NCBI GenBank assembly: GCA_949383255.1 | Contig: CASJPF010000005.1 | Coordinates: 62,001-126,000 of the forward strand | Length of the DNA: 64,000 nucleotides | Source: Lachnospiraceae bacterium | Lineage (GTDB): Bacteria > Bacillota > Clostridia > Lachnospirales > Lachnospiraceae | Direction: 5' to 3' | In this document: piece after piece, positions 33,487 through 42,962 of the stretch | Numbering within the stretch: the first letter of the stretch is position 1 | Layout of the letters: the number at the start of each line of letters is the position of its first letter | Program-made: the position numbers and the translations under genes | Notes under the pieces: model-generated | The model's database searches: none | What the model saw: only the letters and a program-made list of their open reading frames with translations | What the model was told of the DNA's origin: nothing

Positions 33487-36400
33487 TTATCTTGGCACCT
33501 CAACCATAATATACGCCTCAACAATATCCAGTTCCTGCATACTGTCAAACCCTTCAAATACCAGACCGCACTCAAACCCTGCTTTGACTTCCTTGACGTC
33601 ATCCTTAAACCGCTTGAGTGACGCAAGTTCACCTTCATAAATCTGATTGCCCTCGCGCGTAATACGTATCTTACATCCTCTCTGGAAAACACCGTCAAGG
33701 ACATAGGAACCCGCAATATTGCCGACAGCAGATGCCTTAAATATCTGTCTAACTTCTGCGTGACCGATAACTTTCTCCTCAAATACTGGGTCAAGCATGC
33801 CCTTCATCGCCGCCTCAATATCCTCGATTGCCTGATAAATCACTTTATAAAGCCGCACATCCACACCTTCGCGCTCTGCTGTCGCCTTTGCCTGTGCGTC
33901 CGGACGCACATTGAATCCAATAATAATCGCCTTGGAAGCAGATGCAAGACTGACATCAGACTCATTGATTGCACCGACGCCACCGTGAATGCACTTGACA
34001 ACAACCTCCTCATTAGAAAGTTTCATTAGACTTTGCTTCACTGCCTCCACACTACCCTGGACATCGGCTTTGATAATCAGATTGAGCTCTTTGAGATTTC
34101 CTGCCTGGATCTGTGAAAACAGGTCATCGAGAGACATCTTAGCTTTAGTATCCTCAAGAAGTTTTTCTTTATTCTGTGCCACAAACGTCTCCGCATAATA
34201 TTTTGCTTCCTTATCATTTTCATGTGCAATAAAAATCTCTCCAGCATTTGGCACATCACTCAGCCCCAATATTTCCACAGGAGTAGATGGTCCTGCTTCC
34301 TTCACACGCCTTCCCTTGTCATCTACCATAGCACGAACTTTGCCGCTCGCTGCTCCCGCTGACACAAAATCACCAACATTTAAAGTGCCTTTTTGTACCA
34401 AAATCGTAGCGACTGGTCCACGACCTTTATCCAACTCTGCCTCAATTACAAGGCCTCTCGCACGTCTGTTTGGATTCGCTTTTAATTCAAGAACTTCTGC
34501 AGTCAATAAAATCATCTCAAGCAACAGTTCAATCCCTTCACCACTCTTTGCTGACACTGGCACAAACACTGTGCTTCCGCCCCAATCCTCGGCAATCAGT
34601 CCATACTCTGTAAGCTCCTGTTTCACTCGTTCAATATTCGCACCCGGCTTATCAATCTTATTGACAGCGACAATAATCTCAATCCCTGCCGCTTTTGCGT
34701 GGCTGATGGCTTCCACTGTCTGTGGCATAACGCCGTCATCTGCTGCCACCACAAGAATTGCAATATCCGTAGAATTTGCCCCGCGCATACGCATTGCAGT
34801 AAATGCCTCATGTCCTGGCGTGTCTAGGAAGGTAATCCGTTGTCCATTGACATTTACGGTGTATGCACCAATATGCTGTGTGATGCCTCCTGCCTCTTTG
34901 TCCGTGACATTCGTCTTTCTAATCGCATCCAACAGCGAAGTTTTACCGTGGTCGACATGACCCATAACGCAGATTACAGGCGATCTTGGAATCATATCCT
35001 GCTGGTTTTCATCCTCCTCTTTTAGAAGTTCCTCAATTACATCCACCTTAACTTCTTGCTCACAGATAATATCATACTCGATTGCAATATTCTCCGCTGT
35101 CTCATAGGTTATCTCCTGATTGACAGTCACAATTTGACCTTGAAGAAACAATTTCTTGACAATAACTGACGGTTGTATCTTCATCTTGTCAGCAAGATCC
35201 TTGATTGTGATTGTCTCTGGAAGAGTGATAACCTTAATCTGCTCTTCGACAGCCTCCACGGCCTTCTTCTCAGGCTTAATAAATTTTCCCGGTTTATTTT
35301 TGCCTTTTATATTCTTGAGGTTGTCTCCATCCTCTTCATACATTAAATCTTTGCGGTTTCGCTTATCTTTTTCCTGACTAATTCTGCGCTTTTCTTCATC
35401 TCTGTGCTTCTCTGCATCCTTGATGGGACTCTCCGGCATAAACCCACCCTTATTTGCACTTTTGCTGCCAAATCCGCCTCTGTTGTCCCAACCTCCGCGG
35501 TCATTATTGTCACGGCCTCCGCCAAATTGCCCTTGTCTTGCGCCCTGACGCTGCCCGTCACGACGTTGGCTGTCACGCCGTTGACCATCACCTCGATTGT
35601 CACGGTTCTCTCGATTTTCAAAACGCTGTCCATCGCGGCGCTGTCCATCATTTCGATTCTCTCGATTCTCACGGTTCTCAAAGCGCTGATTATCGTTTCG
35701 ATTTTCGCGGCGTTGCCCGTCACGGCGCTGCCCATCCTTTCGATTGTCGCGGTTCTCTCGATTTTCTCTGTTGTCGCGGCTCTCTCTGTTATCGCGATTC
35801 TCAAAACGCTGGTTATCATTTCGATTTTCGCGGTTTTCTTTATTGTCACGATTCTCTCGATTTTCTCTGTTGTCACGATTCTCTCTGTTATCAAAACGCT
35901 GTCCATCACTTCGGTTTTCGCGGTGATTGCGGCTCTCTTTGTTGTCTTCTTTTTGTATTGGCTTTGGTGTCTCTATTTTAATTGGTTTTTCTGTATTTTC
36001 CGACACCTGCGCCTTGTCTTGAACCTGTGTTTTTACCGGTTCTTCACTCTTGACAGGCTCTGTCTTTACAGGTTGCACACTCACTGTTTCTGGTATAGTC
36101 TTCTGTGCTGGCTTTTCAGCAGTTGTTCCTGTTTTCTCTGTTGTTTTAACTGCATCTTTTGCCTCTTTACTCTCAGCTTTTGTCTGCACAACAGCCTTTT
36201 TCCCTTCTGTGTTCTCTGACTGTTTAGCCTGCGGTGCAGCCTTTTTGTCTGAATGCGCGGCTTTTCTGGGAATTTGTGCTCCCCCTGGCATCTTTGAGTT
36301 GTGAGGATTGCTCACAAATATAATGCTTTTTTTCTTCTTCATCGTTCCCTCACCAGTCTTGGCAGGCGCCTTTGTCTCTTCTGCTGCCTCTGTTTTCTCT

Positions 36401-36591
36401 GTTGTCTTAGGTGCCTCTTCTGACTTGGCAGGTACTTTTTTTAATGTCTTCCTTACATCTTCTACCTGTCCGTCTTCTAATACACTCATGTGGCTTTTTA
36501 CCTCTATACCTTTATTTTTTAATAATGCAAGAATCTCTGCGCTCTTTACGCCAATCTCCTGTGCTAATTCATACACTTTTATTTTTGCCAT
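33487..36591 (-). CDS. infB: Translation initiation factor IF-2 with a long Arg/Asn-rich N-terminal region
   Basis: IF-2 recruits initiator tRNA and is a GTPase. The C-terminal half has the G1 box [22 protein letters not shown] and NKID, followed by the EF-Tu-like and fMet-binding domains. The N-terminal IF2 domain ([21 protein letters not shown]) starts the protein. Between about residues 90 and 400 lies a low-complexity region of Lys/Glu/Pro and then [10 protein letters not shown]-type repeats with Gly/Arg-rich ends. The start at 36591 has GGAGGAG; a longer frame upstream would run into ylxQ. Total length is 1034 residues, long for the family. Confidence 0.97.
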   Translation of the reverse strand: MAKIKVYELAQEIGVKSAEILALLKNKGIEVKSHMSVLEDGQVEDVRKTLKKVPAKSEEAPKTTEKTEAAEETKAPAKTGEGTMKKKKSIIFVSNPHNSKMPGGAQIPRKAAHSDKKAAPQAKQSENTEGKKAVVQTKAESKEAKDAVKTTEKTGTTAEKPAQKTIPETVSVQPVKTEPVKSEEPVKTQVQDKAQVSENTEKPIKIETPKPIQKEDNKESRNHRENRSDGQRFDNRENRDNRENRENRDNKENRENRNDNQRFENRDNRESRDNRENRENRDNRKDGQRRDGQRRENRNDNQRFENRENRENRNDGQRRDGQRFENRENRDNRGDGQRRDSQRRDGQRQGARQGQFGGGRDNNDRGGWDNRGGFGSKSANKGGFMPESPIKDAEKHRDEEKRRISQEKDKRNRKDLMYEEDGDNLKNIKGKNKPGKFIKPEKKAVEAVEEQIKVITLPETITIKDLADKMKIQPSVIVKKLFLQGQIVTVNQEITYETAENIAIEYDIICEQEVKVDVIEELLKEEDENQQDMIPRSPVICVMGHVDHGKTSLLDAIRKTNVTDKEAGGITQHIGAYTVNVNGQRITFLDTPGHEAFTAMRMRGANSTDIAILVVAADDGVMPQTVEAISHAKAAGIEIIVAVNKIDKPGANIERVKQELTEYGLIAEDWGGSTVFVPVSAKSGEGIELLLEMILLTAEVLELKANPNRRARGLVIEAELDKGRGPVATILVQKGTLNVGDFVSAGAASGKVRAMVDDKGRRVKEAGPSTPVEILGLSDVPNAGEIFIAHENDKEAKYYAETFVAQNKEKLLEDTKAKMSLDDLFSQIQAGNLKELNLIIKADVQGSVEAVKQSLMKLSNEEVVVKCIHGGVGAINESDVSLASASKAIIIGFNVRPDAQAKATAEREGVDVRLYKVIYQAIEDIEAAMKGMLDPVFEEKVIGHAEVRQIFKASAVGNIAGSYVLDGVFQRGCKIRITREGNQIYEGELASLKRFKDDVKEVKAGFECGLVFEGFDSMQELDIVEAYIMVEVPR

Positions 36592-36592
36592 A

Positions 36593-36919
36593 TTACTCCT
36601 CCTCACCCTCACGATTAACAGATTCCTCAAGATGCTTCATGATTGATTTTGCAAAGTTTTCATCTGTAATTGCAAGAGATGAACGCATAGCCTTACCAAT
36701 TGTATGTCCAAGTTTTTCCTTTGTTCCATAGAAATATCTTGGAACCTTATAAAACTCACACATATTGGAAAACATCTTCTTCGTATTATTCGATGCATCT
36801 TCCGAGACAATAACAAGCCATGCCTTGCCACTCTTAACGCTCTTGTCAGTTGCAAACTCTCCACTTACTACTTTGCCTGCCTTCATGGCAAGCCCCAGCA
36901 TGGAATACACCTTATTCAA
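36593..36919 (-). CDS. ylxQ: L7Ae-family RNA-binding protein YlxQ
   Basis: The 108-residue protein has the L7Ae/L30e/S12e fold that binds kink-turn RNA, with [21 protein letters not shown] and [16 protein letters not shown]. The start is probably the TTG at 36919, 10 nt after AAAGGAG; a TTG at 36928 is too close to that site. The start overlaps the ylxR stop codon, which implies translational coupling. Its stop is 1 nt before the infB start. Confidence 0.88.
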   Translation of the reverse strand: MNKVYSMLGLAMKAGKVVSGEFATDKSVKSGKAWLVIVSEDASNNTKKMFSNMCEFYKVPRYFYGTKEKLGHTIGKAMRSSLAITDENFAKSIMKHLEESVNREGEEE

Positions 36920-37178
36920 ACACTTCAATCTCCTTTGTCAAACTGTCATATATTTCATCAGGTATTGGCATTTTAAACGCTCTCTCCAATCCCTTTGACT
37001 TTCTCGCTCTCCTCATACACTCTGAGTTAGGGCATATGTAAGCGCCTCTGCCATTCTTTCTGCCTGTCGTATCCAAAATAATATTTTGGTCCTCTGTTCT
37101 CAGTATCCGAAGCATTTCTTTTTTGCTCTTCATCTCACCGCAGCCAATACACTGTCTTAATGGAATTTTTTTTGCCAT
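36912..37178 (-). CDS. ylxR: YlxR (DUF448) RNA-binding protein
   Basis: The 88-residue protein carries the diagnostic RQCIGCGEMKSKKEMLRI and GRGAYICPNSECMRRARK with its cysteine pairs. The family is proposed to bind nucleic acid, and in some bacteria it acts with the nusA operon. It starts directly after the nusA stop codon and overlaps the start of ylxQ. Confidence 0.92.
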   Translation of the reverse strand: MAKKIPLRQCIGCGEMKSKKEMLRILRTEDQNIILDTTGRKNGRGAYICPNSECMRRARKSKGLERAFKMPIPDEIYDSLTKEIEVFE

Positions 37179-38384
37179 TTACGCCTCAGTCCCCTCCTCG
37201 TCAAATCCTTCTTCTCCGGGAACTTCCGCCTCTTCCATCACCAAATCTTTTGCGTCGGACGCTGCCTCTTCGTATTCTTCTTCGTAGTAAACATCCCCGT
37301 CCTCGTCAAACATATAATCTTCGTACCGGAACCCCTCCGCATCTTTGGCCTGCGTCTCCGACTTAATATCAATCTTATACCCTGTCAGTCTGGCGGCAAG
37401 TCGTGCATTCTGCCCTTCCTTTCCAATTGCAAGAGACAACTGATAATCTGGAACAACCACCTTCGCCGTCTTCTCGTCAGGATCAGCAAACACGGCAACA
37501 ATCTTGGCGGGAGACAGTGCATTTTGAATAAAGTTTCCGGGATTTTCATCCCAGTTTACAATGTCGATTTTTTCTCCTCGTAGTTCCTCTACTATTGCAT
37601 TGACACGCGCACCATTCATACCAACACACGCCCCCACCGCATCCACATTTGGATTATTTGTCCTAACTGCAAGCTTTGTACGACTTCCAGCTTCTCGCGC
37701 AATACTCATAATCTCAACAGTTCCATCTTTAATTTCTGTCACTTCCGATTCAAATAGGCGCTTTACAAGTTCTGGGTGCGTTCTGCTGACAAGGATTCTA
37801 GGTCCTTTTGGTGTATTTTTTACTTCCAAAATATACACTTTAATGCGCTCTGTTGGTTTGAACTCCTCTCCTCTTACCTGTTCCGCCTCATTGAGCATTG
37901 CGTCTGCTTTGCCTAGATTGATACTGATGTTTCTACCAATATAACGCTGTACGATTCCTGTGACTACATCCTTCTCTTTCTCAAAGAACTGATTATAGAC
38001 AACACTGCGCTCTTCCTCACGAATCTTCTGCAAAATCACATTCTTTGCATTCTGTGTCGCAATCCGCCCAAACTCCTTTGACTTAATTTCTATATTAATT
38101 GTGCCACCAATCACGGCATTCTTTGAAATCTGAATGGCATCATCAATACAAATCTGGGTAACATCATCCTCAACCTCGTCATAAGATGCAACAATATCCT
38201 TTGTGGCATATACGATAAAATCGCAAGTTTCTCTATCAATCTGAACAGTGATATTGTCCGCTTTGCCAAAATGATTCTTGCAGGCTGTCAAAAGAGAATT
38301 TTCAATCGCCTCAAAAAGAGTCTCTTTGCTAATCTCCTTCTCCTTCTCAAGATTATTTAGCGCTTCCATTAATTCTTTATTCAT
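37179..38384 (-). CDS. nusA: Transcription termination/antitermination factor NusA
   Basis: NusA controls pausing and termination by RNA polymerase. The N-terminal domain ([21 protein letters not shown]), the S1 domain ([16 protein letters not shown]) and two KH domains ([21 protein letters not shown] and [17 protein letters not shown]) are present. The C-terminal extra repeats of some NusA proteins are absent; instead there is an acidic tail. The length is 401 residues. It follows rimP by 77 bp. Confidence 0.96.
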   Translation of the reverse strand: MNKELMEALNNLEKEKEISKETLFEAIENSLLTACKNHFGKADNITVQIDRETCDFIVYATKDIVASYDEVEDDVTQICIDDAIQISKNAVIGGTINIEIKSKEFGRIATQNAKNVILQKIREEERSVVYNQFFEKEKDVVTGIVQRYIGRNISINLGKADAMLNEAEQVRGEEFKPTERIKVYILEVKNTPKGPRILVSRTHPELVKRLFESEVTEIKDGTVEIMSIAREAGSRTKLAVRTNNPNVDAVGACVGMNGARVNAIVEELRGEKIDIVNWDENPGNFIQNALSPAKIVAVFADPDEKTAKVVVPDYQLSLAIGKEGQNARLAARLTGYKIDIKSETQAKDAEGFRYEDYMFDEDGDVYYEEEYEEAASDAKDLVMEEAEVPGEEGFDEEGTEA

Positions 38385-38461
38385 TTTTCCTTTACCCTCC
38401 TAAACTTAAATTCAGTTTCAATCATTCGATCCCCAAGTGGCCAGTCTTTTTGACCACCAGT

Positions 38462-38938
38462 CTAAAAGTCTAGCACCAATCTTATGATTGCTATATCAGA
38501 TTTGGCAAAGACCATATCCTTTGTCTCTGAACCATTTTCCATTTCTATTGTGATTGTATCCTTGTCATAAGCTTTTAGGATACCAATAAATTCCTTCTGC
38601 AACGCAATTGGCTTATAGGTTTTTACTTCGACTTCCTCGCCAAGACTTTTTTCAAGATGTCTATCTTTTTTCAGTGCTCTGCCTAACCCCGGACTTGACA
38701 CTTCCAAAATATAGGCGTCTGGTATCAAATCCACCTCATCTAGTTTATCTGAAAAAGCGCGGCTGACATTCTCACAGTCCACAATGCTCACACCTTCTGG
38801 CTTATCAATATATGCTCTCAGATACCAGTCACTTCCTTCTTTTACATACTCCACATCATAAATCTCGCAGTTGTTTGCCGCTACAATTGGCACTAACAAT
38901 GCCTCTGCACGTTCTTCATACAAATCTTTTTTCGCCAT
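38462..38938 (-). CDS. rimP: Ribosome maturation factor RimP
   Basis: RimP is needed for 30S assembly. The 158-residue protein has the N-terminal YDVEYVKEGSDWYLRAYIDK and the family signature YILEVSSPGLGRAL. It leads the nusA-infB operon. Its upstream region (38939-39304) contains two repeat elements and the citrate synthase terminator. Confidence 0.95.
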   Translation of the reverse strand: MAKKDLYEERAEALLVPIVAANNCEIYDVEYVKEGSDWYLRAYIDKPEGVSIVDCENVSRAFSDKLDEVDLIPDAYILEVSSPGLGRALKKDRHLEKSLGEEVEVKTYKPIALQKEFIGILKAYDKDTITIEMENGSETKDMVFAKSDIAIIRLVLDF

Positions 38939-38979
38939 TCGATCACCCCATAATCGTGCACAATCAAGTAGAGAAGATA

Positions 38980-39050
38980 AAGCTTCCCTACTCGCCGCGC
39001 GACCCGTGCGCCACTTTAGTGGCTTTTTTCCTCTGCACGGGTCTGCGCAT
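38980..39050. repeat. GC-rich inverted repeat element (family 2, copy 1)
   Basis: TTCCCTACTCGCCGCGCGAC begins a block with GACCCGTGC and GCACGGGTC arms around a smaller GCCAC/GTGGC hairpin and TTTTTT. A second copy is at 59556-59657. It lies upstream of rimP. GC content is well above the surroundings. Confidence 0.7.
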
Positions 39051-39085
39051 CAAACAAAAGAGTGGACTTACAAGCCCACTCTTTA
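39051..39085 (-). terminator. Terminator after citrate synthase
   Basis: AGAGTGG and CCACTCT pair around an 10-nt loop, then TTTTGTTTG follows on the minus strand. It is about 220 bp after the citrate synthase stop codon, with repeat copy C between. Confidence 0.75.
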
Positions 39086-39168
39086 TCATCTAGCATTCAT
39101 TTTACATAATCAGTTTAACACCATATCACACAAATTGCAACATATTTTTAGAATTTTTTTCCTTTTAA

Positions 39169-39302
39169 GTTACAGTTCAGCCTTGCCGAAGTGTAACGCA
39201 ACAAGCCATGCAAAATCGCTGTGCGATGACTTGTTGCATCTCAACCACTATGCTTTCTACGGACTTTGCAGCTCAGTGCAAAGTCCTGTCTGAACTGTTA
39301 CC
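39169..39302. repeat. Inverted-repeat-bounded structured element (family 1, copy C)
   Basis: Outer arms GTTACAGTTCAG and CTGAACTGTTAC enclose GCAACAAG/CTTGTTGC (39198-39237) and a perfect 10-bp GGACTTTGCA/TGCAAAGTCC stem (39261-39286). It ends 2 bp after the citrate synthase stop codon. Its arms and the internal GCATGGCTTG-type core match copies D and E. Confidence 0.75.
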
Positions 39303-39304
39303 TT

Positions 39305-40723
39305 TTAATTCATAGGAAGTTTATATATCTTCTGGTCTTGACCATCCAATTTCGGTGTTGATCTGTCTTTTAGCGTCTGATAGGTTTTTAGTTCTGCAAT
39401 GCTCTTGTATGCAGGTCTAATAATCTTGTCCACATTGATTAGCTCTTCCATGCGATGCGCGCTCCACCCGACAATGCGCGCAATGGCAAAAATTGGGGTA
39501 AACAATTCCATTGGAATATCAAGCATACTGTACACAAATCCACTGTAAAAGTCCACATTTGCACTGACACCCTTATAAATTCTGCACTTCTCAGCAATTA
39601 CTTCTGGCGCCAGCCGTTCAATCATCGAGTACAATTCAAACTCTTTGCGATGTTTCTTCTCATTGGCAAGCCGTTCCACAAATGATTTGAACACCAAAGC
39701 TCTAGGGTCCGAAATAGAATAAACAGCATGTCCCATACCATAAATCAAACCACTTCTGTCAAAGGCCTCTTTGTTTAACAGACGATACAGATATTCTCGC
39801 ACTTGATTTTCGTTGGTTGTATCATCCACATTTCTGCGCAAATCTTCCATCATTTGAACCACTTTAATATTGGCTCCGCCATGCTTTGGTCCTTTCAAAG
39901 AGGAAAGCGCTGCCGCGATAACCGAGTATGTATCAGACCCAGCACTGGTTACAACTCTTGTCGTAAATGTCGAATTATTTCCACCGCCATGCTCCATATG
40001 AAGCACAAGGGCAGCGTCTAAAACTTTAGCTTCTGTCGGAGTATAAGACATATCCGGCCGCAGCATACGCAGCAGATTCTCCGCTGTGGAAAGTCTTGGA
40101 TCCGGCCGATGTATATACAAGCTCTCATCACACTCATAATGATTGTACGCATGATAACCATATACAGAAAGCATTGGAAACACACTGATCAACATTAAAC
40201 TCTGACGCAGCACATTGTCCAGCGACATATCTGCCACACTCTCGTCATAGGAAGCAAGCGTCAGGACACTTTTGGTCAGGGAGTTCATAATATCATGGCT
40301 TGGCGCCTTCATAATGACATCTCGCACAAAGTTGGTAGGGAGTGTCATGCTATATCCCAATGTCTTTTTAAATTCTATCAATTCGTTTGTAGTTGGCAAA
40401 TTTCCAAACAATAACAGATATGCACACTCATCAAAACCAAATCGATTTTCACTCTGGAATCCTCTTACCAAATCAAAAATATTGTATCCTCTGTAGTAAA
40501 GCTGCCCATCACACGGAACACTTTTTCCATCAATTTCCTCTGATGATTTTATCAGTGAAATATTGGTCAGACCGGAAAGCACTCCTTTTCCATTTTTGTC
40601 ACGCAGGCCTCTCTTTACGCCGTACTCATCAAACAAATCTGGATCAATGGCGTTGTTGTCCACACATACTTTTGTATATTTCTGCGTAAACTCCTTTATA
40701 CTCTCGTCACTCTTTAATCCCAT
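39305..40723 (-). CDS. Citrate synthase
   Basis: The enzyme condenses acetyl-CoA and oxaloacetate. Family motifs include HMEHGGGNNSTF, GPKHGGANIKVVQMM, GMGHAVYSISDPRA and the active-site region VDFYSGFVYSMLDIP with its aspartate. It is 472 residues with a longer N-terminus than the short bacterial type. A promoter TTGTTA-N17-TATAAT lies upstream. The gene stands alone; aconitase and isocitrate dehydrogenase are not nearby. Confidence 0.93.
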   Translation of the reverse strand: MGLKSDESIKEFTQKYTKVCVDNNAIDPDLFDEYGVKRGLRDKNGKGVLSGLTNISLIKSSEEIDGKSVPCDGQLYYRGYNIFDLVRGFQSENRFGFDECAYLLLFGNLPTTNELIEFKKTLGYSMTLPTNFVRDVIMKAPSHDIMNSLTKSVLTLASYDESVADMSLDNVLRQSLMLISVFPMLSVYGYHAYNHYECDESLYIHRPDPRLSTAENLLRMLRPDMSYTPTEAKVLDAALVLHMEHGGGNNSTFTTRVVTSAGSDTYSVIAAALSSLKGPKHGGANIKVVQMMEDLRRNVDDTTNENQVREYLYRLLNKEAFDRSGLIYGMGHAVYSISDPRALVFKSFVERLANEKKHRKEFELYSMIERLAPEVIAEKCRIYKGVSANVDFYSGFVYSMLDIPMELFTPIFAIARIVGWSAHRMEELINVDKIIRPAYKSIAELKTYQTLKDRSTPKLDGQDQKIYKLPMN

Positions 40724-40777
40724 TCACAACACCCTTTCTTTTATATTATTTCTCATATTATACTTGTCTCATATTAC

Positions 40778-40806
40778 ATTATACTTTAATTTTTGTGGCA
40801 TAACAA
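40778..40806 (-). promoter_or_regulatory. Promoter of citrate synthase, TTGTTA-N17-TATAAT
   Basis: Minus-strand boxes with a perfect -10 and 17-bp spacer, about 55 bp before the start. It diverges from spoIVB. Confidence 0.75.
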
Positions 40807-40935
40807 GCGCATAAACGTTAAAAAACAATGAATTTTCTAATTTATTTTTTATGAAAAAATTTAAGACAAGTTTATTTTATAAAAAAATCCATATACTACT
40901 TTTCGTACAATAGCGCGAAGTAAGGTAGTGAATAG

Positions 40936-42189
40936 ATGAAAACAGAGAAAATCAGACAGAGATATCTTTTATTTTTATATGTTTTTCTGGGATTTGCAAT
41001 CGGACTGTTCTGCTGGGCGACATATGCCTATTATCAGAGCAGTGTGCCAAGTACAATCAGTATCAAAGCAGGAACCAGTGAGGAGATTAATCTGCGCATT
41101 CCGGCATCTGGTGTTCTCAGCACGGATTCAGAGACTGTATTGGCACTCAATCATCCATTGACAATTGTGGCGGGCGAGACGACAAACTCCTATCAAATGC
41201 AGCTAAAACTTTTTGGTCTGTTACCGCTCAAAGATGTGGACATACAAGTGATAGAAAACACCACTTTGACTCCTGTAGGACGCCCGATCGGCATCTATGT
41301 TAAGACACAGGGCGTTCTTGTCGTGGACACTGGCAGTTTCGTAGGCGCAGGTGGCGACAAACACGCGCCCTCCGAGTATAAGCTGCAATCAGGAGATTAT
41401 TTAACCGCAATGGATGGTGTGGCAATCAATGACAAAAAACAGATTCGAGAATATGTAGAAAATGGAAATGGAGCAGAAATTATTTTTCAGGTATCCCGAA
41501 AAGAAGAACTGATTCAAGTGAAAATAAAACCAGAAGCAGACGAAAATAATGTCTATAAAATGGGAGCTTGGCTTAGAGACAGTGCACAGGGCATTGGCAC
41601 AATGACCTATATTGACAACCAGAATCGTTTTGGAGCACTTGGACATGGCATCAATGATATGGATACTGGCGAGCTGTTAAAGCTTGGAAGCGGACTACTA
41701 TACCACACAGAAATTGTCGCCGTCAAACGTGGAGAGCGGGGAAATCCCGGAGAACTAACTGGCGTCATCGAATACAAACCAGATCAGGTTTCCGGCGTGA
41801 TTGTAGACAATACCATTCAAGGAATTTACGGCGTGGCAAATACAGAACTCCTGTCCGAATACACAATGGGCAACACACCTCTTCCTATCGCACTCAAACC
41901 AGAAGTGACAACCGGTGCCGCGCAAATCTTATGCACAATTAACGGGGAAGCAAAATACTATGATATAGAACTCACAAAGCTTACTCCGGGAAAAGATGCT
42001 GTAAACCGCCAAATCTCACTAGAAGTCACAGACGCAGAACTCCTCTCACTGACAGGAGGAATTGTACAGGGTATGAGCGGTGCACCCATTATACAAAATG
42101 GAAAGTTTGTAGGTGCTGTCACACATGTGCTTGTACAAGATAGCACCAAAGGATATGGAATCTTTATTGAGGATATGCTCGCACACTAA
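40936..42189 (+). CDS. spoIVB: SpoIVB peptidase (stage IV sporulation protein B)
   Basis: This secreted serine peptidase signals from the forespore to activate sigma-K processing. It has an N-terminal membrane helix (LLFLYVFLGFAIGLFCWATYAYY), a PDZ domain around KLQSGDYLTAMDGVAI, and the S55 peptidase domain with GHGINDMDTG and the catalytic serine in GMSGAPIIQNG (about residue 381). The length is 417 residues. The ribosome site is AAGG with a short spacing. No clear sigma-F/G box was recognised upstream. The gene implies that the organism is, or descends from, an endospore former. Confidence 0.95.
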   Translation: MKTEKIRQRYLLFLYVFLGFAIGLFCWATYAYYQSSVPSTISIKAGTSEEINLRIPASGVLSTDSETVLALNHPLTIVAGETTNSYQMQLKLFGLLPLKDVDIQVIENTTLTPVGRPIGIYVKTQGVLVVDTGSFVGAGGDKHAPSEYKLQSGDYLTAMDGVAINDKKQIREYVENGNGAEIIFQVSRKEELIQVKIKPEADENNVYKMGAWLRDSAQGIGTMTYIDNQNRFGALGHGINDMDTGELLKLGSGLLYHTEIVAVKRGERGNPGELTGVIEYKPDQVSGVIVDNTIQGIYGVANTELLSEYTMGNTPLPIALKPEVTTGAAQILCTINGEAKYYDIELTKLTPGKDAVNRQISLEVTDAELLSLTGGIVQGMSGAPIIQNGKFVGAVTHVLVQDSTKGYGIFIEDMLAH

Positions 42190-42223
42190 AGAGCAAAAAT
42201 TTATGCCGTGGCAACTATCTATT

Positions 42224-42270
42224 TTGTGGTCTCTCCCCATCATCTAAAACGAATGGGGCTGCGACCACAA
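42224..42270. terminator. Stem-loop between the convergent spoIVB and membrane-protein genes
   Basis: TTGTGGTC pairs with GACCACAA and an inner CCCCAT with ATGGGG. The position between convergent genes suggests a bidirectional end, but there is no T-run. Confidence 0.55.
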
Positions 42271-42299
42271 TATTCCAAACCAGTCTTCACAGCACATTT

Positions 42300-42962
42300 T
42301 TAGATATGAAATCGTCTCTTTAATTCTACACGTGCTCTCCTGCCCCCGAGAATCACTGTGCCAAGCAGCAAAATTACAGAGACATTTAACGCCACAATAG
42401 AAACAATCGGATTGGTGACAATATGCACTAAATTTAGAATAATCGCTACAATGCTACAAAGCACCATAAAAATCTGCAACATTAGATAGCTCTGCCAATT
42501 TTTATTGTTAATTGCCATCAACACCAACGTCCCTACATCAATCAGCAAAATTCCTGCCGGAAATGCATAGTTGACCGACCAGCCATTGTAGCCCACTGAA
42601 AAGTCAATTGCCACCAGCATAATAATTGCTATAATTGTGAGCACTACCGTTTTTGCAATATACCCGCTCGTTCCTAAAATTGCATAGCGAATCACAATAT
42701 ATCCAAATAAAAGCACCAGTCCGCTTATTATATATACCAGTGACTGTACCTCCGTGAGCATACATAAATTTACAAGAAAAATCTCAATCGCAATCGCAGT
42801 AAACAGATACAACCGTGAGATAAACACCAATTTTCGTGATTTCAATCGAATGTTTGGGTACATATTTTCCACTTCCACTGTCGGTTCCAACACATTGCCA
42901 CACAGCGGGCAGCGCTGCGTCTCATCAAGCACTTCTATATTACATTGTCTGCACTTACTCAT
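42300..42962 (-). CDS. DUF6320-like membrane protein with zinc ribbon
   Basis: The 220-residue protein starts with a zinc ribbon (CRQCNIEVLDETQRCPLCG), followed by about six membrane helices. The pattern matches proteins I know as DUF6320, usually found beside condensation-like acyltransferases as here. The start overlaps the stop codon of the upstream acyltransferase gene by 8 bp, so the two are translationally coupled. Function unknown. Confidence 0.65.
   Translation of the reverse strand: MSKCRQCNIEVLDETQRCPLCGNVLEPTVEVENMYPNIRLKSRKLVFISRLYLFTAIAIEIFLVNLCMLTEVQSLVYIISGLVLLFGYIVIRYAILGTSGYIAKTVVLTIIAIIMLVAIDFSVGYNGWSVNYAFPAGILLIDVGTLVLMAINNKNWQSYLMLQIFMVLCSIVAIILNLVHIVTNPIVSIVALNVSVILLLGTVILGGRRARVELKRRFHI

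Noticed and set aside
34316-34960. Plus-strand open frame opposite the GTPase domain of infB
   Set aside because: The minus-strand frame is a clear IF-2; the shadow has no ribosome site.
35590-35940. Repetitive tract resembling a CRISPR or mobile repeat
   Set aside because: It is the Arg/Asn codon repeat inside infB and stays in frame.
39112-39140. Promoter TTGCAA-N17-TAAACT upstream of rimP
   Set aside because: It lies before the citrate synthase terminator, so transcripts from it would stop before rimP; the real rimP promoter is unclear.
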